Assembly: GCF_035046505.1 (NCBI RefSeq)
Contig: NC_089829.1
Span: 35,837,448-35,901,447, forward strand
Source of the DNA: Tiliqua scincoides
Lineage: Eukaryota > Chordata > Lepidosauria > Squamata > Scincidae
Reading direction: 5' to 3'
DNA length: 64,000 bases
Numbering within the stretch: the first letter of the stretch is position 1; each line of letters opens with the position of its first letter. Shown piece after piece: positions 19,895 through 31,356 of the stretch. The translations under genes and the position numbers were made by a program. The notes under the pieces were generated by a model. The model did not search any database. It was given only the letters and a program-made list of their open reading frames with translations, and had not been told where the DNA came from.

Positions 19895-21064
19895 ACAATG
19901 CCAACATAGGAGCCAACAGAATCCGAGCCCTTTGATGTCTCTGGTCCCCAACTAGCCCTCCCAGGCTTTAACTCACTGCTGCCAAGTGAAATGTCTAAAG
20001 GAGCAGCTTCTGGACCTGCAGCCAAGCGCTCTCATCCATCTCTCCCCTGCATCAGTAGATGGGCAGCAGAGAATGAGAGATGCCTCGTATGTTGCAATCC
20101 ATCTCCAGTGGGTCCAACTCAGGAGGAACCATCTTTGGGCCTATGGATTCAGGTTCCTATAATTCTTCACTGCCCATCCTCACTCTTAGGGCCTGCATTT
20201 TACACCTTGGCACCTGGGACTGATGTCTGAGAACTGACCGGTTCCTCTCTGTCTGAATCCAAATGCTGGGTTTAGTTCACCTGAGCTAGGAGGTTAGGGG
20301 GTGGGATTAAGGGTTGATGAAGTGAGTGGCCAGGTGGGGGGAGTGCTTACATTTGAAAAAAAAAAAGTGGTTTTGGTCACTCTGAGGAACATGTCGCAGG
20401 GGAACAGATATTGTGAGCTGAATCTCAGGAATGCAGGAAAGCCGGATGAGGAAACCATACAGGTAAGTAGGCTGAATACAACCTGTCTCTTCTGCTTTCT
20501 TTTCCCTAGCCCTTGGCTATATACACTGTACCCAGGGCCCTTATCCTACTAGGATTTATGGCTCTAATCTCTCCTGCAAACCATCACAGCCAAGATATTT
20601 TTCATATGCTCAGAATTTTATAACAATGCATGATACTAAACTAGGAAACAAAACAAAGTAAAGGGCAGGAAGAGAGTAAAAAAGGAGCACAGACCACTCC
20701 ATGGCTGCCCTTAGGGATGGAGCGATCTCTCCATTTCCATTCTATCTGAACTTCATGCCATTTCCTTTGATTTCCGCTACACTTTGTCCTGATAAAAAGT
20801 CCCCAGCTTTTTTTTTCCCCCATCAAGAATATGTATTTTAAATGCATATTTAAAATGCTATTTTCCAACAACTTTCACATATTCTCTACGCAGACAGGTG
20901 ATGCAAGAGTACACTGAAAAGTACACATCTGACAGTAAGTTTTCTCTATAAACATACAGAATAAACATATCTGTATCTTATAAAATCTAAGGCGATAAGG
21001 AGCCAGACGGGTCAGGAAGCAGGATTTTGGTTGTGAAAGGGATCATCCAAATGGCCTTCTCATA
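19895..21064. other. Gene-free stretch
   Basis: Nothing is recognisable beyond short A and T runs. GCATGATAC and TATGCTCAG-type AT-rich sequence lies at 20580-20640. The frames at 19991-20230 and 20301-20552 have no domain. Confidence 0.35.
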
Positions 21065-21368
21065 TGTGATCCACATATTACTAACTATGCCCAAAGCTGG
21101 CGCAAGTCCCTTGCACCAGCCTGGGAAGGTCGCAAATGTGCTGTAGAGCATGTTTGCGCCTCCTTAGGTATCAGCTGGGCAACAGCAGGGGTGTGCACTG
21201 GCCCCCGGAGGCTGCATCTAGTCTCCGCTGTGCTGACAGAAGGTAAGTCCGGGCTGGCTGAGCTCAGCAGGTGTGGTGTTTGGGAGAGGGTGGGTGAGGG
21301 GAGGGTGGGGAGGAGGCTTTCAGGATGGGGGAGGGTGGGTGGCAGGCAGGCCCATGGGCAGGTGGCAG

Positions 21369-21511
21369 GTGGGCAACCTTCAGTCTCGAAAGGCTATGGT
21401 ATAAGCCTACAGCACCTGGTATTCCCAGGCGGTCTCCCATCCAAGTACTAACCAGGCCTGACCCTGCTTAGCTTCTGAGATCAGACGAGATTGGGCATGT
21501 GCAGGCTAACA
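21369..21511 (-). mobile_element. 5S rRNA-derived repeat, copy B
   Basis: It has the same structure as copy A on the same strand. The tail (reverse complement TTCAGTCTCGAAAGGC) is followed by 5S homology with the internal control region intact. It differs from copy A by a few substitutions. Confidence 0.9.
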
Positions 21512-21524
21512 GGAGAGCAGGGGT

Positions 21525-21790
21525 TATTATTATTTATTATTATTATTAACAGTATTTATATACCGCTTTTCAACTAAAGTTCACAAAGCGGTTTACAGAG
21601 AAAAATCAAATAACTAAATGGCTCCCTTTCCCAAAAGGGCTCACAATCTAAAAAGATGCAAATGAATACCAGCAGACAGCCACTAGAACAGACAGTGCTG
21701 GGGTGAGGTGGGCCAGTTACTCTCCCCCTGCTAAAAAAAGGAGCACCCACTTGAAAAAGTGCCTCTTACCCAATTAGCAGGGGTACAGGG
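21525..21790 (-). mobile_element. Squamate LINE/SINE tail repeat
   Basis: TTATTATTATTAACAG followed by TTTATATACCGCTTTTC, AAAGCGGTTTACAGAG and GGGCTCACAATCTAAAAAG. I recognise this as a common dispersed reptile repeat with the TATATACCGC 3' module reversed. It has no coding content. Confidence 0.7.
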
Positions 21791-22060
21791 GTTGGGGCCA
21801 GGGGTTGGGGCCAGAACCCAGCAGTTATGCTGGATCCTGACCCCGTTCCTGGGCAACACAGAGTGGCTCCAGTCTGCTAGATTCTGCTCGGATCTGAGCC
21901 ACCTCTTTAGGTGGCACAGATCCAAGTAGACCCATTGGGGCTGCAGTGGCTCTCCCCAAGGTAAGGGGAAGTGTTTCCCTTCCCACTTGCAGCTCAAAAC
22001 GCATGCTGGATATGGAGCAGGCCTGCCCGCCTCCCTATTCCAGCACAAATTAGGATTGTG

Positions 22061-23028
22061 CTGCCCAGTAGCATTTAGCTCCTGTATGAAGCTCCTGTAT
22101 GAAGCTCCTGTATGATTCAACAAACTACCCCCACATGGTTAGAAGGGAGAAGAGTAAGCCTGAAAGGAGAAGGTCATGAGGAGGGGCAGCTAGGACAATT
22201 TTAATGTATTAACCTTCATCTTGATCAGCAGTCTCCAAACTGGAGAGAACTGTGCACCAGAAGATCCTTCCTTGGCGTTAACAGAGCTTACTGTTCTTCC
22301 TGTGAACCTCCTCTCTGTACCACTGATCACCCCCAAACTTCATGCTGGCCAGCCGCATCTGCCCAGAAATCCGGAAGCAAGGCCTGCTGGTGCAACGGAA
22401 CCAGGAAGCAGCTGGTCGGTTCAAAGTTTGGGGCAATCGGCAGCATGGAGAGGAGGCTCCCCAGTGGAACAGTAAGCTCCACTCATCCAGAGAAAGGATT
22501 GCAACAGGTGCCGAATCCAGCCCACAGACCAGGATCTGACACCTGCTGAACTTGAGCATTGCCACTTCCAAAATTCCCATGCAGGTAGACTTGCTTTGTC
22601 CTCCTTTTATATGGTTTGTGATGCATGATTTTAAAAACAAGCGCTCTCAAAGTCTCTTCTATCACCAAAAGAGGAGAGGAGGGACACCCCAGAAATTCAG
22701 ATATGTTTTCTGGGAGAAGTGATGGGGGGGGGGGGGAAGAAAAAACATTGCTTTACTGTACAATCCACCAAGCGTTGCTATCGCTTAATTCTTTTTCAGG
22801 GGCCTTGCAAAGAAAATATGCCTCGTCTTATTTTATTTGGGAGGGATGAGGTTTGGTGACATTTCCCCCATTCATTGCTGCACCAATCTATTTTACAGCT
22901 TGCCTTTGAAGGAAAAGAAAAATCAACATAAGAATGTAGGTTTCTGCTTTCCCCCCCCCTTTCAAAAAAAGTACTCTGATTTTCTAGCAATCAAATTTTC
23001 AGCAAGTCAACTGTACATCATAGAGAGA
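22061..23028. other. Gene-free stretch
   Basis: A triplication of GAAGCTCCTGTAT lies at about 22087-22113 and a G run at 22727-22738. The segment 22780-23000 is repeat-poor and AT-richer, and might be constrained. No domain is seen in any frame. Confidence 0.35.
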
Positions 23029-23033
23029 ACACA

Positions 23034-23107
<74 letters not shown>
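23029..23107. repeat. Compound microsatellite (AC)n(AG)n
   Basis: About 11 AC units run directly into about 28 AG units. The long frames at 22837-23301 on the plus strand and 23018-23375 on the minus strand are products of this array and not genes. Confidence 0.97.
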
Positions 23108-23111
<4 letters not shown>

Positions 23112-23235
23112 TTTGTGGTGTATTTGGAAGAAAATGCTCCTTTATGTGTGTGTGTGCAAGAGAAAAAAGGAAGGGGGGAACCTAAATAAGGATATGAATA
23201 ATTGGATTGGAGATAGATGCCACCTTTTCTCAGTG

Positions 23236-23238
<3 letters not shown>

Positions 23239-23274
<36 letters not shown>
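23239..23274. repeat. (TG)n microsatellite
   Basis: About 18 TG units lie 130 bp downstream of the AC/AG array. Confidence 0.97.
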
Positions 23275-23276
<2 letters not shown>

Positions 23277-23933
23277 AGGGGGAGTGCCACCATATAATTG
23301 ACATAATTGATCTATTTTTCCCCTTTTTTGCTGCAGTAATTTTTTATGCATGCTATTGTTGCTGTTATTATCCAAGATGTGATCTTCTGTGGTTGATAAT
23401 ACTGACTAGATAGCAAGACTGGTAAGTACCAGTCAATCACAAATCTATAGTGTCTATTTCTGCATCACCAGGTGCTATCTCATGGGAAATATCCTCCTTT
23501 TTGGCAGGCACACAGCTCTCTGCATTATCTGTCATTTTCATTAGATTCAAGCTACAGCTGAGCCAAAAAAGACTTGGTTTGAGCATATGTGCTCAAACCG
23601 GCCAGGATGAAAAGAGTCCAAATTCACCCTTTCGGCATTGTACTTTTTTTTTTTCTAAATATAAAATAATATATAAGCAGCCTCGACCTTAAATGCTGGC
23701 AAAGGTTCTCATAGACATTTGGGCAGTAACTCAGACAAGTGTGTGCTGCAAGGAAAGAATCAATTGGAAACTGAAAGGCAGCTCTTATCCCAAAGCACCC
23801 ACTCACAGGGGATGCTTCCTTTGGTATCTCTGCATGAGTTACTGTTCTGGTCTTTGCTCCTTCCAATCAGTCACTACTGAGGACTGATAACATTGGAAGG
23901 ACTCTTCTGCATCAACTTGAAGGTCCAAGATTC
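23275..23933. other. Gene-free stretch
   Basis: AT-rich, apparently unique sequence. A short perfect hairpin, GTTTGAGCATATGTGCTCAAAC, lies at about 23577-23598. No frame has a domain. Confidence 0.35.
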
Positions 23934-23941
23934 GTCTAGCT

Positions 23942-24678
23942 CAGTGTTTCTCAACATTTGACCTCTGCTGTACCACATTCCATCTATTCGAAGTATCACC
24001 AGAAGTAACTGGCTATGACATAACATCGCCAGTTACTTCTGGGTTGGGGGTCCAGATGCAACGCGAGTAAGTGTAAGAGTAAGTGGCTCAGGATGGACAG
24101 GAGGGCTTTTTCAAGTGCAGAAAAGCATGCTTTAGAGCTCTATCTGCCGAGGCAAGCCTCCTACTGCTGCTTGTTGTGTTGTGTTCCCAGTCTCGCTGCC
24201 AGGTGGCAGGTGTCCAGGGGTTCAGCAACTACCTCCAGACACCATCTAAAGAACGATTGATAGTACCCATACCACTAGTTGAGAAACACTGCACTAGACT
24301 TTTTTTTTTTAAGTCTCTGGTCTGAAGGGTGCAAAGCACATGTGCTCCCCCAGAGAGGCTGGTCATTTCCCACAATCCTTTGTGGTGTTACAAATTCAGT
24401 TTTTGGTCACTAAGATGGAAATCATCACAAATGTCCTCCAGCAAATGTGTTTGTATACTTGTTTTTTGTTTGTTTTCGTTTTGTGTGTTTCCCCCCCCTC
24501 CAAACTTCCAGTGTCTGCTTCTCGAGATTGGATGTTTTGGTGTGTCTCTTCTTACATTAATTGTGTCGCATTTTTGTTCTCACTGCCAAGCGGCAGGTGA
24601 ACAGGGAACCCGTGAGTACCACCAGACACCACCTCAAGTATCACTGGTGATACCCACAGCACTGGTTGATAAACACTG
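23942..24678. mobile_element. hAT-type element with duplicated right end (partial dimer)
   Basis: The left end CAGTGTTTCTCAAC (23942) has its mirror GTTGAGAAACACTG at 24278-24291. A second right end, GTTGATAAACACTG, lies at 24665-24678. The octamer GTCTAGCT is identical at 23934-23941 and 24679-24686, so one insertion event delivered the whole 737 bp. The sequence after the inner right end (CACTAGAC) does not match the TSD. The two right halves share ACCACCAGACACCA / CTACCTCCAGACACCA and GATACCCA / GTACCCAT blocks. No transposase frame is visible. Confidence 0.85.
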
Positions 24679-24686
24679 GTCTAGCT

Positions 24687-26940
24687 AAGCATCTTGCTTA
24701 TCACAGTGGGAAGTGCACAACCAAGGCATGAACATAGTAACCTCTCCTCACCACCCCCTCCCAAAAATCTAGCATTCAGTGGCATCCTGTTTCTGACCAT
24801 GAAATGAGAATATGTAGCCAATATGGCTAATAGTTGTTGATAGTCCTAACCTACATGAATTTGTCACTTTTAAAGTCATTGAAGACCCAATCAATACGTT
24901 ACATAGAGTGAAGCTGTTAATCAATAGAATTTTGCACTGTTCGACTTTAGATGCAGAAACCCCCTTATGGAGAAAACAGAGTGTATGTTGTCAACTAGCA
25001 AATCAAGGAGAGATCTGTGCTCCGAACGTCCTCCAACGTGCTCATATCCTAAGTGCAGTGAGTTCTTCGCATGGGGAAGCATTCTCAAATATGACCCCAC
25101 ACCTGCCGTCTGAAGCAAAACAGTCCAAAATTCTACTGCTTCAGTTTACCTCCTCGCTCTCTGTAATGTACGGATCGGGTTTAAACTAGTGGCCATTGCT
25201 AGATCTGGTTGCCATGAGTTCTATAAGTGGATTATGCATTGTAATTCTACCATGGCTCAGAATCCGTATGATTGGGTCATCCCATCACTCTTGGTGCAGC
25301 AAAGCAGAATAATTACTGGTCTTCAGAACAAGCTTGTCCAGAACATTAACTCACAAAGAAAGAAAGAGAATGGGCTACTCTGAGGATAGGTTGTTCTTGT
25401 CCTTTAACTACTGTCTAATTTTAATTTAGAGAAAATAAGTGTGCATCAGCATCAAAAGCTTGGGAGAACTGGAAACAACAAACAACTTAGGCTGTCAAGT
25501 TCCTAGTTTATCATAGTTATTACCCACCCTTGCAAACACCAAAGATTGAAAGTCAGCATTGCTGTTGGTGGTCGGGGGAGGGGGTGTCAACTACTTTTTC
25601 TATGAAGACCTAATGTGTTGATGTCAACAGAGCAACACCGTCAACAAGAAACCCGAATTACATTGTATTCCTTGAGCTCCGAAAAGTAATCACAATTGCC
25701 TCTAAAGATGCAGCAAATGCTCTCAAAGTCAAGAGGCCATTGTCTCCATGTACCGGGGTCAGCAAGTAAAATGTTAGTTGGGAATTGTGTTTATGTTGCC
25801 TCTGAATAATTCCATAGCTCAAAGTGGGACTACTTTGCAGGTGGCAATAACATGATAATATTGTATACTTCGTTTAATGAGGACAGACTTAATTGGGATG
25901 GCTGCATTATTAAGGCACTTCCCAAGAAGCCAATTGAGGGAAATGTTTCTGAGTGACAATGACTATGACATGAATGGGACAGCACAAACAGAAATCCTGC
26001 CTGATGGGGATACTGTGGACCTGAACCTGAAGGTTAAATGGTGTTTAACCCAGTTTTGCCCGGCCCACAGGTGTACAACATTTGGTCCCTGTTGCATATA
26101 TGCAATGTTGGGCAGAAATGGCTTAACCAGGTGCAGAGTGAGATATTCTAAAGTCTCCTCTTTAAATAAAGGAATCACTGTGTAATTATTTAAAAGAAGG
26201 TGAAGCTCTCCTTAGGTCAGTAGAACAGAAAGTTTTAAAGGGTTACCCGGTGATTATAAAGGTTATTAAAACAAGGATTCTGAGACACCTCTGCACTCAG
26301 TGGAAGCACGACCTGAAATCTTTGCAAAATGATATTGAGATGATGGCCCACATTAACAGGTGCTTGGTCAGCTATAAGAAGAAAAGCAGAACACCTCTAG
26401 TGGAATGGTGCCTGAAAGTAAGGGACATAGTCCATCTGGTGCAATTGACCAATATAGAGACCAGAGAGGGCAGGCAGAAGGACAGTGGGTTGTAGCTCAA
26501 AAAAAGTTAACCAAGGAGGAGATAGGTCACCATGGTCAAATAATCTTGTCATTCACTTCCTTATTATGAAGAGGATTGCCAGGCCTGAGAAGAGGGGGGC
26601 AGAGGGGCAAAATCTGTGGGGGCAGAGCTTCCAGCAGGTCCAGGCCATGACAAGACAAAACTATTGACAACAAAACAAATCTATTACAAATTTAGGAATG
26701 AGGGGCCCAATCTTGGTCCTTCTGCCACATTCTTTTAGGTACTTGAAGAGGGCCCTTCCCATTCCAGAGCTCCTGCAGATAAGGAAACCCATGAATGATG
26801 AAATCTGCAGGTTTAAGGAAGCCCTGTAAACCTCTGGAGCTGGGATGGGAGTCTGACTCCATGGGTTGGAGAACTCACAGATAATGAAATATGTGGGTCC
26901 AGAATCCATGGATATAATGGACCCATTATGTCCCCCCAAA

Positions 26941-26991
<51 letters not shown>

Positions 26992-28790
26992 ACGCATTCT
27001 GGTCCCATGCATTATTGGTAAGGGATACTCAGAATGTATATGGATTTCCGGGTCTTAGGGTTCAGTCATCCATGCACCAGACCATTGTGTTGTTGGCTGA
27101 CAATTTTCCACTGGCCTCCATAGCTGTAGGTGTGGACTTTTTGTTAGCCAGCGACAACAAATCTCAAAGAGACTCTGTTGCTTCCTGTTTTGATGTCATT
27201 TATCACTGTGTTAATGGAAAACACATGGAGAGAATCAGAAAAATATTTGAGTGAAAGAACATACAAATAAACTTTCAAACTGTCTTTCAGCAAGGGAGAT
27301 TAAAGTTATTGAATATGCAAATTGTCTTTTTAAAAGAAGAATGATGTCTTTTTCAGCAATCAGTATTAATTACTGGCAAATGTTTCAATAGAGAAATTAA
27401 GTTGTTTCATAACGAAAGGGGGGGAAGATTTCAGAACAGACCAAAATGGGAAATTATCCAGTTTTGCAACATATCACAGATGGATGTTTCCAGAAGCATT
27501 CTAAAACAATGATTAATCCGTATAGGTGGTGTTCTCATTTATGTGGAGCATTGCATAAGGCATTGAGCAACTAGAATTTCTCTAGGAGTATATTGGATCC
27601 CCTAATTACGGACATCTGGGTTACATATGTTCAAGTTACCAATTGCTGCATTAACACTTTCAGGCATGTACAGTCCATCCATTATAGTGTTTTTGTGAAG
27701 GTGTGATAGCCTTGGGTCATAAAGATCCAGCTGGGTTGACTAATACGTGTTCTAGTTTTCAGATAAACCTCCAGATCAGAACCAGTACTTATCTTGGGGA
27801 CTTAGAATTCTTGACCATGTTGATATATACGATTGAGGATTTCAGGATTTATAAATCAATTGTTTAAAAATATTTTAATCAGCCCACTTCTAACCAAATT
27901 TCCAGCGCCAATGCAGCCATGCCAATGGCTGCAGTTTACACCATAGTAAGGCTGTCTTCTCCTTCAGGTGTTCCACCTCATCTGCAGATTGGGGAGATTA
28001 TGTTCCTGGGGTCATGACATCTGTATATTATATGCCCAGAGGTGTGGTATTCCTTTCAGATAAGGATTGCAGCCTTTTCCCTAGGTTTGTTAATGAGTCC
28101 AGTTGCCACCAGTGTAAAAGCAATGAAATAAAGCAAGATGAAAAACAATACCAGTTGATTTGGGGCTCATCTGTGCTTCAAAAACAAATTTCAAATCCTG
28201 TTTGGGCCCAGAAAGCAAAAAACTTGGTGGTATCCTTCATTGCCTGCTGTGGATATATGTGTCTACATAACTTTAATGACTCTGCCATTGCATATCATTC
28301 ATTGTGATTGGCAGCTTTTGCCCAAGAGGGCCTTATGGCTGCAAAGTTATAGAAAACCTCCATTACTGAAGAGAGACAAGGTCAGTTCCATGTACCGAGT
28401 AACAAGTAGAATCCCAAGTCCCTAATGCCTTTGTCATACCACAGACAGACTTTCATATCTCCTAGGTACGATTTAATGGCACTAAGCCAGGTTTCCACAG
28501 TTAACCAATAACATGCATCAGGGTTGTCAAAATTGTGTAAGGTAAAAAAAAAAAATATGTCCCATGTACAAATTCAGAACAATTAAATTTCAGTATTCTA
28601 AAAGAAACCATCTAGAGCTATTGTGGATATCCGTCATGCATGTTTTCTGGGATATGGTTTAGACAGAACAATCAACTTGGGAGAAACCGTGTTTAGATTA
28701 CCCTTTTCAGGAAAATAGCCTGTTGAGCAGGAGCAAAGAATAATAGTTGTGTACAAAGAGTTATGCTGAAGACTTCAGAGGCCCACCTGT
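24687..28790. other. 4.1-kb unassigned block
   Basis: This is the longest part of the window with neither clear repeats (apart from an AAAT array) nor a gene. Several short frames occur (for example 24908-25189, 25877-26185, 26250-26495 and 28014-28307), but none shows a domain I can name and none is bordered by convincing splice sites. It may be an old, decayed retroelement or unique DNA. Tiger-like DNA element ends, long terminal repeats and poly-A tails were looked for and not found. Confidence 0.3.
26938..26992. repeat. (AAAT)n microsatellite
   Basis: About 13 uninterrupted AAAT units. The FIYL-type peptide repeat in the minus-strand frame across it is an artefact of the array. Confidence 0.97.
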
Positions 28791-28792
28791 AG

Positions 28793-28860
28793 AATCAGAG
28801 AATTGGAAAGGGGCCTAATAGGTCATCTAGTCCAACCTCCTTATCACACAGGCCGCCTGC
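28793..28860 (-). mobile_element. CR1-type LINE 3'-end remnant (second subfamily)
   Basis: AGAATCAGAGAATTGGAAAGG then ATCTAGTCCAACC is the reverse complement of a CR1 3' end of the TCTATGATTCT type. It is distinct from the main AAGAACATAAG subfamily and is the same type as the terminus at 32740. Confidence 0.7.
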
Positions 28861-29800
28861 CCCCTTCTGCTACAACACGCAACCATGTTGTTGTAACGGT
28901 CTCCAACTTCTGGATATTAACCAACCTGGATCTGAATGAACTCAAAATCTTCCAACATCAGTAACAGAAGGGTAATTTATTTCCATAAAATGACCTGGAA
29001 AACACAGTATTAAGAAGGTACAGAATGACAACAAGCCATACAATCACTAACAGCATAAAACACTTAAAAGACTGATAACAAAACACTGATTTTTGATCTA
29101 AGAGGGCTTTCTCCTCAATATAATCTAAGTAAGACTTAACAAGAAACTCAGCAGAACCCAGGAAAGCTCAACTTCTTCCTTACTAGCTTGGGGGAGATTT
29201 TATAAGTAACATAACTCATCCCTCCCTCTTCCCCATTTAGCCTCACAGATGCTTTTAAGTTCCCAGTTATAGACTCAATCACCCTAGGTCAAGAGAGAAG
29301 ACGCTTACAGTTGTTATTTAAAGCAAAACCACCCTAATTCTAACTTTTCTATAACACTCCTGCCTTGTAAAATACCTGTAGCTCGCTGCTATCCCATATG
29401 GAGAAGCAGAATTACACAGAGGTGGGCAAACGTTTTCTCTTTCATCTGAAATACGAATTCTGCAAGAAAAAATATATATAGATGTATATAGAAGCATATA
29501 GGTATATGCAAGAGGTATAGGTATATGCAAGGTATATGCAAGAGGTATATAGATGCAGAGATACAGAAGAAATAAAAGACTCCTGTTTATGAGGATGGTG
29601 TTGACCAAAGACTAGAGAAACAAAACAGCCATGACCCCATATCTGCAGACCTGTGGTTTCAATTACCTGCAGATTGGGGGCCCCCATGCACCTATTAACA
29701 TTTTTTTAAGTCTTACTGGTAAGTGTTTCTTGCATTAAACAGGGTGCTACCGGGTGCTGCAAGCATTCAAACTCATAGCGTGAAGAGAGCAGGCTTCCAG
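28861..29800. other. Gene-free stretch with a local imperfect repeat
   Basis: At 29470-29560 a GGTATATGCAAGA motif recurs three or four times among TATAGATGTATATAG-like units. No coding domain is seen. Confidence 0.4.
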
Positions 29801-29806
29801 CAATCT

Positions 29807-29896
29807 GAATAAGTGATGAAAATAGACTTAATGCTAAACAGAAAGCGGAAATTAACTGCTTCCTGTTTAGCATTAGATCTATTTCATCAGTTATTC
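29807..29896. repeat. Inverted repeat, ~40-bp arms
   Basis: The left arm 29807-29846 and right arm 29858-29896 pair over about 39 bp with roughly 4 mismatches and one indel, around an 11-bp loop. The core ATGCTAAACAG pairs with CTGTTTAGCAT. This is probably a short foldback MITE. Confidence 0.85.
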
Positions 29897-29963
29897 CGGC
29901 TGCCAACAACCCTGGAATGGAACCCCTATGGAAACGGGGGCACAATGGTACTATTGTTATAAT

Positions 29964-30071
29964 CCGGCTTCACTCATCATCCTGATGAGGACATGTCAAA
30001 ATCTGATACTGACTTGTCAATTTTAGGAAGCTCAGACAGCCACAGTTAAATCACATGATAGCAGTGAATTT
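29964..30071 (+). repeat. 108-bp direct duplication, copy 1
   Basis: It matches 31249-31356 along its whole 108 bp with about 6 substitutions and no indel. Both start CCGGCTT and end GCAGTGAATTT. One frame reads as an acidic-serine peptide (DEDMS, ESDAD), but it is too short to assign. Confidence 0.9.
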
Positions 30072-30100
30072 TACTTTCTAACATTTCCCCCCCCTTAAAA

Positions 30101-30411
30101 CAGTGGTTCTCAAACTAGTGAGCTGTGACTCACCAGCCTGAGAACTCCTGACCTTTTCTCTTTAAGGGTTGGGCGCAGGGGGAAAGCAGCAACACAATCC
30201 CCAGGATCATGCTGCTGCAGGGGAAGGGGGAACTGTTTTTTCTAACTTTACTTATTTGTTGCTGGGGTCTGCGGGGTGCAGGGAGCCCCGCAGATCCTCT
30301 GCAGCGTTGCGATTTCTAACATTCTACAAGCCACGGGAAGCCCTGCAGAGGGTCTTCTCAGGGGTGATGCCCATATCATGAAACTGCCTTCCCTGAGAGT
30401 CTTGGCTGGTC
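30101..30411. mobile_element. hAT-type repeat, left end only
   Basis: It begins CAGTGGTTCTCAAACT. The interior (AGGGGGAAAGCAGC, then CCCCAGGATCATGC) matches the element at 50945, which carries a large palindrome. The right end is lost where a CR1 begins at 30412. Confidence 0.65.
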
Positions 30412-30799
30412 CATAAGAACATAAGAACAGCCCCACTGGATCAGGCCATAGGCCCATCTAGTCCAGCTTCCTGTATCTCACAGCGGCCCACCAAATGCCC
30501 CAGGGAGCACACCAGATAACAAGAGACCTGCTTCCTGGTGCCCTCCCTTGCATCTGGCATTCTGACATAACCCATTTCTAAAATCAGGAAGTTGCGCATA
30601 CACATCATGGCTTGTACCCCGTAATGGATTTTTCCTCCAGAAACTTGTCCAATCCCCTTTTAAAGGCGTCCAGGCTAGACGCCATCACCACATCCTGTGG
30701 CAAGGAGTTCCACAGACTGACCACACGCTGAGTAAAGAAATATTTTCTTTTGTCTGTCCTAACTCTCCCAACACTAAATTTTAGTGGATGTCCCCTGGT
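30412..30799 (-). mobile_element. CR1 LINE 3' end, short
   Basis: A minus-oriented CR1 with intact 3' terminus, 5'-truncated after the ORF2 C-terminal block (ending at GATGTCCCCTGG). It is close in sequence to the copy at 9400, so it is relatively young. Confidence 0.92.
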
Positions 30800-31248
30800 C
30801 CAGTCAGTATCAGCCTCTTAGCAGGTATCAAAAACAACCTTGCTCGGTTACAGCTTTTTACTGAGCCTCCCTTAGCTGTTTTTTTTTTTTAAAAAAAATT
30901 CTGATTGTGCTCTTCTCTAATGGCTTGATTGTTCAATGGTTAATTCTGATGTGATTGTATTCATGATATGCTTTAATCTCTGTTGCTAGCCCCTTGGATG
31001 GGACAGAACGGTGGGATATAATGGTTTAAAAGAACAATAATAAATCAAACCCTCCTGAGGCCAACAGCTCTTGAAGACATCCCCAGCACTGTTAAACGGC
31101 ATCCTCAGACCTTGTGCCCCAACAGCCAAATGTGTGCTGTGCTCAGATGGGCTGACAAGTGACTGAAAACTTAAAAAAAACAAAAAAATTTAAAAGCATT
31201 TTCAAGCTAACTATTCAATGGTGGTTAAACAGCATTCATGGAAGGCCT
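30800..31248. other. Gene-free stretch
   Basis: It has a T/A homopolymer near 30880-30898 and a decayed plus-strand LINE/SINE-type tail at about 30985-31045 (GGTGGGATATAATGG then AATAATAAATC). Nothing else is recognisable. Confidence 0.4.
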
Positions 31249-31356
31249 CCGGCTTTACTCATCATCCTGATGAGGACATGTCAGAATCTGATGCTGACTT
31301 GTCAACTTTAGGAAGTTCAGACAGCCACAGTTTAATCACATGATAGCAGTGAATTT
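31249..31356 (+). repeat. 108-bp direct duplication, copy 2
   Basis: This is the counterpart of 29964-30071. The spacing between copies is 1,285 bp and is occupied by a hAT-type repeat and a CR1, both inserted later or independently. Confidence 0.9.

Larger units (their letters stand above)
21065..22060. mobile_element. Composite MITE of the AATCCTA / TAGGATTG group, with nested repeats
   Basis: The interior phrases (CTGGCGCAAGTCCCTTGC, then CCCCCGGAGGCTGC) match the element that enters at 63748. The right end reads AATTAGGATTGTGCTG at about 22044-22060. Inside lie a 5S-derived repeat (21369-21511) and a tail-like repeat (21525-21790). The left end is blurred. Confidence 0.5.

Noticed and set aside
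22837-23301. Long frames with Arg-Glu or Thr-His repeats
   Set aside because: They are produced by the AC/AG and TG microsatellites.
23929-24299. Single hAT element ending at 24291 with its own TSD
   Set aside because: The right flank CACTAGAC does not match the left GTCTAGCT. The match is at 24679-24686, so the insertion unit is larger.
24880-28450. Possible decayed retrovirus-like element
   Set aside because: A few short frames looked faintly protein-like, but no terminal repeats, primer site or diagnostic motif was visible. I list the block only as unassigned.
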